64,000 nt of DNA from Anaerolineales bacterium (GTDB taxonomy: Bacteria; Chloroflexota; Anaerolineae; Anaerolineales; UBA11579), in NCBI GenBank assembly GCA_026129255.1, contig JAHCIJ010000001.1:772965-836964 (forward strand), given 5' to 3'. The notes under the pieces were generated by a model. The model was not told the DNA's origin. It did not search any database and worked only from the letters and a program-made list of their open reading frames with translations. The position numbers and the translations under genes were made by a program. Positions 55,364-62,534 of the stretch are shown in pieces (positions within the stretch are counted from its first letter, which is position 1; each line of letters starts with the position of its first letter).

Positions 55364-56416
55364 ATGACCACCCGAGCTGCTGCCCAGAAGGGCACCAAAA
55401 CCCACCCCATCCCATTGTTCAAACGCTGGCAAACAGTGCTGAATGGCTGCAACATCCCTCAACTTGAGATCGCTGACGGCGTTACTCGCTGGCTGGTGAT
55501 CGCACGTGCCTGCGTGTTCTCCATGTCCTTCACCTCTGGCATGTTGGGTTTGCTCATCGCTGCTGAGCAAGTTGGCGTGAGCAACGTAAACTGGCTGCTG
55601 GGCATCCTGGCCGTTATCGGTGTCGTCGTTGCGCACGCCTCCAACAACCTGCTGAATGATTACTTTGACGTGCGCCAGGGCGTGGACACCGAAGACTATC
55701 CGCGTGCCCAGTACAGTGTGCACCCCATCCTGGGCGGCCTGACCACGCCCAAGGGGCTGCTGGTGGCCGCCGCCATCCTGAATGTGGTTGACCTAGCCAT
55801 CATGCTCTACCTGTTTAGCCAGCGCGGCATCACCATCGTCGCCTTTGCCGTGGCTGGTCTGCTGCTCAGCCTCCTGTACACCAGCGTGCTGAAGCGCGCT
55901 GGTCTGGGCGAGCTGACCGCTCTCGTAGTGTGGGGGCCGCTGATGATCGGTGGCACCGCCTACGCGGCGGCGGGCACGATCAACCCTGCCATCTGGACCC
56001 TCACCCTGCCCTACGGCCTGATCGTAGCCTCCGTGCTGATCGGTAAGCACATCGACAAGATCAAGCCCGACAAGAAGGTCGGCGTAAACTCGGTACCCGT
56101 GCTGCTGGGCGAGGAGCGCTCGCTCAAGCTGAACAAGGTCACCTTCATCATCTTCTACATCCTGATCGTGGCAATGGTAGCCCTAAAGTACACCGGCCCC
56201 TGGGTACTGCTGACCTTCCTGGCCATCCCACGCCTGCGCCAAACCTGGAAGGCATATTCTGAACCCAAGCCCGCCAAGGCGCCTGCTGGCTGGACGGTAT
56301 GGCCGCTGTGGTACGTGAGCTGGGCTATGCTTTTCAACCGCAAGGCTGGCGAATACTTCACCCTCGGCCTGATCTTGAACCTCGCTACGCCGTATGTGAT
56401 GGGGCTGTTTAGCTAA
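55364..56416 (+). CDS. UbiA-family prenyltransferase
   Basis: Membrane-bound aromatic prenyltransferase, 350 aa, about eight to nine helices. The polyprenyl-diphosphate Mg2+ motif is NDYFDVRQGVDT (N-D-x-x-D type), and the second acidic motif is probably DKIKPDKKVG. The nearest functional group is MenA-like (1,4-dihydroxy-2-naphthoate octaprenyltransferase), but the substrate cannot be fixed from the sequence. An N-terminal polar tail of ~30 residues precedes the first helix. TATAAT near 55303 and AAGGAG before the ATG. The next gene follows by 6 nt. Confidence 0.87.
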   Translation: MTTRAAAQKGTKTHPIPLFKRWQTVLNGCNIPQLEIADGVTRWLVIARACVFSMSFTSGMLGLLIAAEQVGVSNVNWLLGILAVIGVVVAHASNNLLNDYFDVRQGVDTEDYPRAQYSVHPILGGLTTPKGLLVAAAILNVVDLAIMLYLFSQRGITIVAFAVAGLLLSLLYTSVLKRAGLGELTALVVWGPLMIGGTAYAAAGTINPAIWTLTLPYGLIVASVLIGKHIDKIKPDKKVGVNSVPVLLGEERSLKLNKVTFIIFYILIVAMVALKYTGPWVLLTFLAIPRLRQTWKAYSEPKPAKAPAGWTVWPLWYVSWAMLFNRKAGEYFTLGLILNLATPYVMGLFS

Positions 56417-56422
56417 AGCAAA

Positions 56423-57850
56423 ATGCTGGCGTACACACAAACCAGACGCAACTTCTGGGATGCGCTATACAACAAGGCTAGTCGGAAACCCCGGCTAGCC
56501 TTGCACTATCACCGCCAGCTAGCGCGCCATTACCAGGCACTGGTACCCAAGGGACAACGTGTACTCGAGTTAGGCTGCGGAGATGGCAAGTTGCTTGCCT
56601 CGCTCAGCCCAAGTTTCGGTGTGGGTGTAGATTTCAGCTATGCTGCGGTACAAGCCGCTCGCGAATGTCATCCGCAGTTACACTGGATTCAGACGGATGT
56701 CCACAGTTTGCCCATCCGGGGGACCTTTGACGTAATCATCCTCTCAGACTTGCTGAATGATGTCTGGGATGTGCAACTGCTGCTAGAACGTTTGCACTCC
56801 CTTTGCCACACGCGCACACGCATCATCATCAATTCCTACAGTCGCTTGTGGCAGCTGCCCCTCTCGATAGCAGAAGCACTTAAGCTAAAGAACCGATTGC
56901 TGACACAAAATTGGTTCACCAAAGAAGATACGATCAATCTGCTTGGCCTTGCTAGCTATGAACCAGTCAAAAGTAGCGCGGAGATACTCCTGCCTTTGCA
57001 CATTCCGCCGCTGTCCGGCTTCCTGAACAGTTTCCTTGTCAAACTGCCCTTCTTCAACATCTTTGCGCTCACCAACTACATCGCAGCGCGGCCACTCGAT
57101 AGCGGCCCGCGCATAGGTGTAAGTTTCCCGCCTAGCGTTTCAGTCATCATTCCGGCTCGCAATGAAGCCGGTAACATCGCCGAGATCTTTGCACGCGTGC
57201 CAGCCTTGGGCAGCCAGACTGAGCTCATCTTTGTTGAGGGCCACTCGAAGGACAATACCTACGAAGTGATCGAGCAGGAGATCCAGAGGCATCCGCACAT
57301 CAAATCCCAGCTATTGAAGCAGACCGGCATCGGCAAGGCGAATGCCTCGTGGCAGGGTTTTGCCGCAGCCAGCAACGACATCCTGATGATCCTGGACTCT
57401 GATCTTTCGGTCCCGCCTGAGGATCTGCGCCGTTTTTATGATGCCATCGCCGCCAATAAAGGCGAGTTCATCAATGGCACGCGGCTGGTCTACCCGATGG
57501 AACAGAACGCCATGCGTACTGCCAACCTGATCGGCAACAAAGCATTCAGCATGATCTTCTCGTGGCTGCTGGGGCAAACCGTGAAGGACACCTTGTGCGG
57601 CACCAAGGTGCTGTATCGCGAGGACTTTGAGCTGCTCAAGCAAGAATATTCCCTCTTCAGCAAAGTTGACCCTTTCGGTGATTTTGACCTGCTCTTCGGC
57701 GCGACCAAGCTCAACCTGCGTATTGTTGACCTGCCCATTCGCTACCGCGAACGCGTATACGGACAAACCAACATTCAACGCTGGCGCCACGGCGTGATGC
57801 TGCTACGTATTACAATAGCGGCAATGCTGAACATGAAATTTGTTGCTTAA
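56423..57850 (+). CDS. Methyltransferase-GT2 glycosyltransferase fusion
   Basis: A 475-aa two-domain protein. Residues ~20-205 are a class I methyltransferase (VLELGCGDGKLL, VGVDFSYAA, FDVIILSDLLNDV). Residues ~230-475 are a GT2-family transferase of the dolichyl-phosphate-glucose type: VSVIIPARNEAGNIAEIF, LIFVEGHSKDNT, ILMILDSDLSVPPEDL (the DSD/DxD site), and DTLCGTKVLYRED. Likely makes a polyprenyl-phosphate sugar and methylates a related product in surface-glycan synthesis. The GT2 C-terminus lacks the usual membrane helices. Less GC-rich than its neighbours. Confidence 0.88.
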   Translation: MLAYTQTRRNFWDALYNKASRKPRLALHYHRQLARHYQALVPKGQRVLELGCGDGKLLASLSPSFGVGVDFSYAAVQAARECHPQLHWIQTDVHSLPIRGTFDVIILSDLLNDVWDVQLLLERLHSLCHTRTRIIINSYSRLWQLPLSIAEALKLKNRLLTQNWFTKEDTINLLGLASYEPVKSSAEILLPLHIPPLSGFLNSFLVKLPFFNIFALTNYIAARPLDSGPRIGVSFPPSVSVIIPARNEAGNIAEIFARVPALGSQTELIFVEGHSKDNTYEVIEQEIQRHPHIKSQLLKQTGIGKANASWQGFAAASNDILMILDSDLSVPPEDLRRFYDAIAANKGEFINGTRLVYPMEQNAMRTANLIGNKAFSMIFSWLLGQTVKDTLCGTKVLYREDFELLKQEYSLFSKVDPFGDFDLLFGATKLNLRIVDLPIRYRERVYGQTNIQRWRHGVMLLRITIAAMLNMKFVA

Positions 57851-57880
57851 TTTCGTCATAAGCCAAAATTACAGAAACCA

Positions 57881-58609
57881 ATGACCACGAGCCGCTCTGT
57901 ACACGAAATTGAACACGGAAAGCGACTTCTCAGCTTAGGTGCAGAAGATGCTTGGGGCTGGGGTACTCCCGCCGGACGAAAACGTGCTGAGAAACGCGCT
58001 GCCAAGATCATCAATGCTGTCAGGCTTAGGGAAGGCAAGACCGTCCTGGAGCTAGGTTGCGGTACGGGAAACTTCACACAGGTTTTTGCCGCTACTGGAG
58101 CACAGATCACCGCGAATGACATTTCGCCTGATCTCCTGGAGGTTGCTCAGAGGGACAACCCTAGCGTGAAATTCATCTGTGCCCGCTTTGAGGATCTGCC
58201 AGGAGAAGAACTTTACGACTCGATAATTGGGTCTTCCGTACTGCATCACCTGGAGGTTGAACCCGCTTTAGCCAAGAGCTATGCTCTGCTCAAGCCCGGC
58301 GGCACATTTGCCTTTGCGGAGCCTAATATGCTCAACCCGCAGATCTTTGCCGAGCGCACCTTCATGCGCAAGTTACTTCCGCAAGTGTCCCCCGATGAGA
58401 CTGCGTTTGTGCGCTGGCAGTTAGCCAAACTATTGCAAAAACACGGCTTCGTAAATATCCACATCACTCCCTTTGATTGGCTGCACCCGCTCATCCCTGC
58501 CCCACTGATCAAGTTGACTGAGACGATCGGGAGCGTGCTCGAAAGCCTGCCGCTAGTGCGTGAATTTTCAGGGTCGTTGCTGATCAGCTTTCAGAAACCC
58601 GTACGTTAG
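57881..58609 (+). CDS. Class I SAM-dependent methyltransferase
   Basis: A 242-aa methyltransferase. EDAWGWGTPAGRKRAEKRA is an N-terminal segment common in methyltransferases of cell-surface glycan clusters; motif I VLELGCGTGNFTQ (~54-66), NDISPDLLEVA, IIGSSVLHHLE and ALLKPGGTFAFAEPN follow. It comes 30 nt after the methyltransferase-GT2 fusion gene and has a similarly lowered GC, so the two probably form one glycan-modification pair. Confidence 0.87.
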   Translation: MTTSRSVHEIEHGKRLLSLGAEDAWGWGTPAGRKRAEKRAAKIINAVRLREGKTVLELGCGTGNFTQVFAATGAQITANDISPDLLEVAQRDNPSVKFICARFEDLPGEELYDSIIGSSVLHHLEVEPALAKSYALLKPGGTFAFAEPNMLNPQIFAERTFMRKLLPQVSPDETAFVRWQLAKLLQKHGFVNIHITPFDWLHPLIPAPLIKLTETIGSVLESLPLVREFSGSLLISFQKPVR

Positions 58610-58701
58610 CGCTTGTCCTCGATCATGCTAAGCAAGGGAACAATTACATCTATCGTATAGATACTTGCTGCTGTAGGAACCAAGACTCAAGGGAGTGCCT
58701 A

Positions 58702-59214
58702 ATGAGCGAGCTACAAGACTTCCGCGCAGGCAAAGACGCCTTCTTCGCCACCAGTTCCCAGTCCCCGCTCACGCCTGAGCAGCGCGAGCATTTCACTGCG
58801 CTGAGCTACTTCCCCGAGAACCCGGCGCTGCGTCTCGAGGTCGAGATCCAGTCCTTTGAAGTGCAAGACTTCGTCGATATGCCAACTTCCACGGGGGATG
58901 TGAAGACCTATCAGCACTATGGGCGCTTCTCGTTTGAGGTAGAGGGCCAGACCGCCGAGCTCACGCTGTTCTCCAGCCCGCATGGATACTTCCTGCTGTT
59001 CGTCGACTCGTTGGCAGGCGCCGAAACCTATGGCGCCGGCCGCTACCTGGACCCGGAGCAGCTGGATGACGGCAAGTTCCTGATCGACTTCAACCTGGCC
59101 TACAACCCCTATTGCGCATATAACGAGATGTGGAATTGCCCTATCCCCCCGGCGGAGAACCGACTGAGCGTGGCGATACGCGCTGGTGAGAAGATCCCAC
59201 AGCTAGAGAAATAG
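58702..59214 (+). CDS. DUF1684 family protein
   Basis: A 170-aa soluble protein. FRAGKDAFFATSSQSPLTPEQ and the C-terminal DFNLAYNPYCAYNEMWNCP, then PPAENRLSVAIRAGEK, are the strong DUF1684 signature. Function of the family is unknown; the conserved Cys pair and Pro/Asn-rich stretch may bind a ligand. No signal peptide. GGGAG precedes the ATG and a small inverted repeat (ATCTAT ... ATAGAT, ~58648-58662) lies upstream. Confidence 0.9.
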   Translation: MSELQDFRAGKDAFFATSSQSPLTPEQREHFTALSYFPENPALRLEVEIQSFEVQDFVDMPTSTGDVKTYQHYGRFSFEVEGQTAELTLFSSPHGYFLLFVDSLAGAETYGAGRYLDPEQLDDGKFLIDFNLAYNPYCAYNEMWNCPIPPAENRLSVAIRAGEKIPQLEK

Positions 59215-59262
59215 GTCGATTAGTCAGTTAGTCGACTAGCTGACCAACTGACTAAGTGACCG
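59214..59262. repeat. Octamer palindrome
   Basis: GGTCGATTAGTCAGTTAGTC and its complement GACCAACTGACTAAGTGACC. It begins at the last base of the DUF1684 stop codon. Confidence 0.88.
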
Positions 59263-59278
59263 GGTTTGGTTTTTTGAT

Positions 59279-59284
59279 TAAAAT
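59279..59284 (+). promoter_or_regulatory. -10 box of FAD oxidoreductase gene
   Basis: TAAAAT with 9 nt to ATG 59294; no RBS, so probably leaderless. Confidence 0.45.
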
Positions 59285-59293
59285 CCATCCATA

Positions 59294-60475
59294 ATGAATA
59301 CATCCCACATCCTCATCGTCGGCGGCGGCACCTTCGGTGTCAACACCGCTCTGGAGTTGCGCGCCCGCGGCCATGCAGTGACCCTGCTGGAGCCTGGCCC
59401 GGTGCCGCATCCGGACGCGGCTTCTACCGACATCAGCAAGGTCATCCGCATGGACTATGGCCGCGATGAGTTCTACATGGAGATGATGGAGGAGTCGCTG
59501 GCGCTGTGGCGCAACTGGAACAGCGAGCTTGGCGAAACCATGTTCCACGAGACCGGCGTGCTGTACTTCACGCTGGATGGCATGGGACCAGGCGACTTTG
59601 AGTACGAAAGCTACCAGCTGCTGCTCAAACGCGGCCACGCCATCGAACGTCTGACCTCAGACGAGATCGGCAAGCGCTACCCTGCCTGGAACGCCAGCCT
59701 GTACCCGGACGGCTACCTCAACCCGCAGGGCGGTTGGTCGCCTAGCGGCCGCGTGGTGACGCTGCTGGCTGCCCGCGCCCGTGCCGCCGGTGTGCAGATC
59801 ATTGAGGGAGCGCGCTTCACTGAGCTTATCCAGGATGGCAGCATTGTCAAAGGCGTACGAACAGCCGACGGCAGCGAGCACTTCGCCGATACGGTGGTGG
59901 TGTGCGCGGGCACCTGGACCAGTACGCTGCTGCCTTGGCTGCAAGATGTGATCTGGTCCACAGCCCAGCCAGTGATGCATTTCCGCGTACCCGCTGCCGA
60001 GCTGGCCAGTTACCAGCCGCCGCTGTTCCCCGTGTGGACGGCAGACGTTGGCAAGACCGGCTGGTACGGCTTCCCTGCCCAGGCGGATGGCACGCTCAAG
60101 CTAGCCAACCATGGCCCCGGTTGGCCGATGGACCCTACCTTGCCGCGCATTATGCCGGAGGGGACTGAAGCCATGTTCCGCAAATTCCTGGGCGAGTCGC
60201 TGCCCGGGCTGGCTAACGCCGAGCGTATCTTTGAGCGCTTGTGCTTCTATAGCGATACGTTCGACGGGGACTTCTGGATCGACCGTGATCCTGAACGCCC
60301 CGGCCTGGTGGTGAGCGCCGGCGGCAGTGGCCACGCCTTCAAGTTCACGCCGCTGATCGGCGGCGTGACGGCGGACGTAGTGGAGGGCAAGCCCAACAAG
60401 TACGCGCACCGCTTTCAGTGGCGCGAGCGCGGCGAGGTGACCGCGGAGGAAGCAAGGTTTGTGGAGAGGAAGTAA
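59294..60475 (+). CDS. FAD-dependent amine/amino-acid oxidoreductase (DAO family)
   Basis: A 393-aa flavoprotein of the sarcosine oxidase/glycine oxidase (DAO) family. ILIVGGGTFGVNTALELRARG is the FAD-binding start (seen in pieces), with VTLLEPG at the second strand. SGRVVTLLAARARAAGVQI and VVCAGTWTSTLLP are the family middle motifs, and VVSAGGSGHAFKFTPLIG is the C-terminal FAD contact. It likely oxidises a secondary amine such as N-methyl amino acids. Its 3' end is partly duplicated downstream (60582-60658). Confidence 0.9.
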   Translation: MNTSHILIVGGGTFGVNTALELRARGHAVTLLEPGPVPHPDAASTDISKVIRMDYGRDEFYMEMMEESLALWRNWNSELGETMFHETGVLYFTLDGMGPGDFEYESYQLLLKRGHAIERLTSDEIGKRYPAWNASLYPDGYLNPQGGWSPSGRVVTLLAARARAAGVQIIEGARFTELIQDGSIVKGVRTADGSEHFADTVVVCAGTWTSTLLPWLQDVIWSTAQPVMHFRVPAAELASYQPPLFPVWTADVGKTGWYGFPAQADGTLKLANHGPGWPMDPTLPRIMPEGTEAMFRKFLGESLPGLANAERIFERLCFYSDTFDGDFWIDRDPERPGLVVSAGGSGHAFKFTPLIGGVTADVVEGKPNKYAHRFQWRERGEVTAEEARFVERK

Positions 60476-60516
60476 TCCACAGATAAACACAGATGTTTTG
60501 AAGACAGATGAAAGCA
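60476..60516. repeat. CCACAGAT element, left arm
   Basis: TCCACAGATAAACACAGATG immediately after the oxidoreductase stop; its right arm (GCATCTGTGG) is at 60595-60604. Confidence 0.8.
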
Positions 60517-60526
60517 GATTGTTATC

Positions 60527-60557
60527 AGTTATTAGTTCTTAGTTCTAGTTATTAGCT
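60527..60557. repeat. Heptamer array AGTTATT
   Basis: AGTTATT, AGTTCTT, AGTTCT, AGTTATT, AGCT; lies inside the CCACAGAT element. Confidence 0.7.
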
Positions 60558-60581
60558 ATAAAACTATTGGTTATCACCGCG

Positions 60582-60658
60582 CGTATCGCCTTTCGCATCT
60601 GTGGCGTGAACGCGGCGAAATAGCCGCGGAGGAAGCAAGGTTTGTGGAGAGAAAATAA
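60582..60658 (+). pseudogene. Partial duplicate of the oxidoreductase 3' end
   Basis: GTGGCG...TAA at 60601-60658 matches 60418-60475 without indels, including 28 identical bases through GCAAGGTTTGTGGAGAG and the same frame and stop codon. Similarity extends weakly upstream to ~60582 with a gap. The last 183 nt spacing contains the CCACAGAT and heptamer repeats. Confidence 0.85.
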
Positions 60659-60663
60659 CAGCT

Positions 60664-60694
60664 ACCTTGCGAAGGTTTTGAACCTTCGCAAGGT
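60664..60694. repeat. Perfect palindrome ACCTTGCGAAGGTT
   Basis: Two 14-nt arms (ACCTTGCGAAGGTT / AACCTTCGCAAGGT) with loop TTG; 6 nt after the duplicated gene end. Confidence 0.92.
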
Positions 60695-60706
60695 TGGACC
60701 CTCAAC

Positions 60707-60738
60707 AAAAAAGGCCGCAGCTTTCGCTGCGGCCTTTT
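60707..60738. terminator. Bidirectional rho-independent terminator
   Basis: Stem GGCCGCAGC / GCTGCGGCC with loop TTTC, A6 before and T4 after. Serves the oxidoreductase (+) and SPFH (-) genes. Confidence 0.9.
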
Positions 60739-60762
60739 ACTTACCAATTGCGAATTGCCAAA

Positions 60763-61794
60763 CTATCCGCCGAGGAACTTCTCCATGGCGGCCTTGCTAA
60801 TGCGGTAGCTCTCGCCCACCTTGCGAGCGGCCAGCTCCTTGGCTTCGATGGCGGACACGATGTCGGCTTCGGCCACCTTGAGGATGTTGGCGGCTTCCGC
60901 TGGCGTCATCACGTCCGGCATGGCGGCCGCGGCGGCCGCCGCTGTAGTGCCAGCGCCCTTCAGCGCCTCACTCATCACTTGACCAATACCCACACCGGCG
61001 CCGATGCCAGCCGTCAGGCCTGCACCGCCGCTGGGGTTGTTGGCCGCCTCGCGCATGGCGTCAGCTGCCTGCAGCTGCGTGTAAGTGGCGGAGTCCAGCA
61101 GACCCATGCTGCGTAGCGCCTCAGCCGTGGTGGCAGAGGGGGTCATGTTGGCAATGACGAAAGCCTTGAGCGCCAAACCGCGCGCTTCAAAGTCGTCCTG
61201 TGCTTTGGCGCGCACTGCGGCGCCGATCTCTTCCTGGTTGCCGATAATGTCCTGGACAGTGGTGTACTTGCCCTTCATCTCACCCAACAGGTCAGAGAAG
61301 CTGCGCAGCAAACGCGAGCGCAGATCATTCTCAATATCCACAGTGTCGTAGGTGCCCTGCGTACCGACCACCTGGGTCACGAACTGCTGCGGGTCTTCTA
61401 CGGAATAGGCATAGGTGCCAAAACCCTGCAGCAGCAGCCAGCCCAGGCCAACGCCGGGGGTCTGCATCACGATAGGCTGCGGAGTGCCCCACTTGCGATC
61501 AAGGAACTCGCGGCGGGAGACGAAGTAGACCTCAGCCGTAAAGGGGCTGCGATCGCTGAAAGCCTTGCCGATCAGGTCGACCAGCAGCGGCACATTGGCC
61601 GTGGCGATCGTGTGGCGGCCGGGCTTGAAGACGTCCAGCGCCTTACCGTCACGGAAGAAGACGGCGCTCTGCGATTCGCGCACGATCACCTGTGAACCGA
61701 TACGGAAGTCGCCCGCACCGCTCTCAGGGAAACGATGCACGATCTCTTCCTTCATCTCATTGGGGTATTCAATTACGTCAAAAATGCGAGCCAT
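60763..61794 (-). CDS. SPFH-domain protein with C-terminal HTH
   Basis: A 343-aa protein of the YdjI/virion-core-like SPFH family. Residues ~10-220 are the SPFH core (EIVHRFPESGAGDFRIGSQVIV, VFFRDGKALDVFKPGRHTI). A Gly/Ala-rich linker (~265-290) follows, then ~MTPAEAANILKVAEADIVSAI at ~293 to the end, resembling an excisionase/MerR-type winged helix (HTH_17). Relatives usually end in a zinc ribbon or SHOCT-like segment, so an HTH here is unusual. SPFH proteins form membrane-associated assemblies in envelope stress responses. It follows the small coiled-coil gene (26-nt gap) on the minus strand. Confidence 0.86.
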   Translation of the reverse strand: MARIFDVIEYPNEMKEEIVHRFPESGAGDFRIGSQVIVRESQSAVFFRDGKALDVFKPGRHTIATANVPLLVDLIGKAFSDRSPFTAEVYFVSRREFLDRKWGTPQPIVMQTPGVGLGWLLLQGFGTYAYSVEDPQQFVTQVVGTQGTYDTVDIENDLRSRLLRSFSDLLGEMKGKYTTVQDIIGNQEEIGAAVRAKAQDDFEARGLALKAFVIANMTPSATTAEALRSMGLLDSATYTQLQAADAMREAANNPSGGAGLTAGIGAGVGIGQVMSEALKGAGTTAAAAAAAMPDVMTPAEAANILKVAEADIVSAIEAKELAARKVGESYRISKAAMEKFLGG

Positions 61795-61820
61795 GGTCTA
61801 TTCTCCTCTTTGAGGTCGCT

Positions 61821-62342
61821 TTATTCATCCTGGGCGGTGATCGCTTCGCTGCGTTGGTCAAACGCGGCCACCAGGTCACGGCTCTGCGTGACCACATGGC
61901 GCACAGCGGCATCCATGCCGTCCGTGCCTAGCGAGGCGGCCACGTTTTGCACGCCGCGCTCAATATCATCAGCGTGGGCCAACAGCCCCAGGTCATACTC
62001 GTAGAGGCGGGCCAACTCATCTTCGTTGATCTTGATAGCCTCAAAGAAGCTGCTGTTGCCATAAGCGGCAGTACGCACCTTGTCGATGAAGGTTTGCAGC
62101 TTCGTGGCAGCCCCTTCCAGATCGTCGAGGTAGCTCAGTTCCTGGGCCGCGGCCAGGTCTTTCTGAACGTAGCTCAGCTGCTTGCGGATGGCCTCAAACT
62201 TGTCGGCCAGGGTCTCGCGCAGGATCTTATCCGCCGCACGGCGGTTCTCGCGCTCAATATAGCCTGAAAAGCCGGGTAGCTTGCTAGCCAGCATACGAAA
62301 GGGGTCTTGATCTGACGTCACTTGGTCGAACAAATCGCTCAT
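61821..62342 (-). CDS. Coiled-coil protein, partner of the SPFH gene
   Basis: A 173-aa, fully helical, charged protein (e.g. ADKILRETLADKFEAIRKQLSYVQKDLAAAQ, seen in parts). No named family. Its position right upstream of the SPFH gene, with likely co-transcription, suggests a physical partner. ATG 62342 with GTGAGG upstream is preferred over GTG 62354. Confidence 0.7.
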   Translation of the reverse strand: MSDLFDQVTSDQDPFRMLASKLPGFSGYIERENRRAADKILRETLADKFEAIRKQLSYVQKDLAAAQELSYLDDLEGAATKLQTFIDKVRTAAYGNSSFFEAIKINEDELARLYEYDLGLLAHADDIERGVQNVAASLGTDGMDAAVRHVVTQSRDLVAAFDQRSEAITAQDE

Positions 62343-62450
62343 GTTTAACCTCACTCTGCACGGTTAACGTACATCTGCCCGATTATACGACACTTAGCAT
62401 ATGCATTTTATAAACAATTTCTGTCGCCTAATGGCGGCTCCTTCGCTGCC

Positions 62451-62501
62451 CGTCTTTGCGAGGGCTGCGCTACTACGCCGCACCGTGGCCACGCAATGAC
62501 G
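62451..62501. repeat. TTTGCGAG-family short repeat
   Basis: CGTCTTTGCGAG and CACGCAATGACG arms with a loop of about 28 nt. Ends 34 nt before the aldolase start codon. Confidence 0.75.
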
Positions 62502-62519
62502 AGAGTACCGGGCCTATAG

Positions 62520-62525
62520 TAAAAT
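62520..62525 (+). promoter_or_regulatory. -10 box of aldolase-like gene
   Basis: TAAAAT with 9 nt to ATG 62535. Confidence 0.45.
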
Positions 62526-62534
62526 CATCTCACC

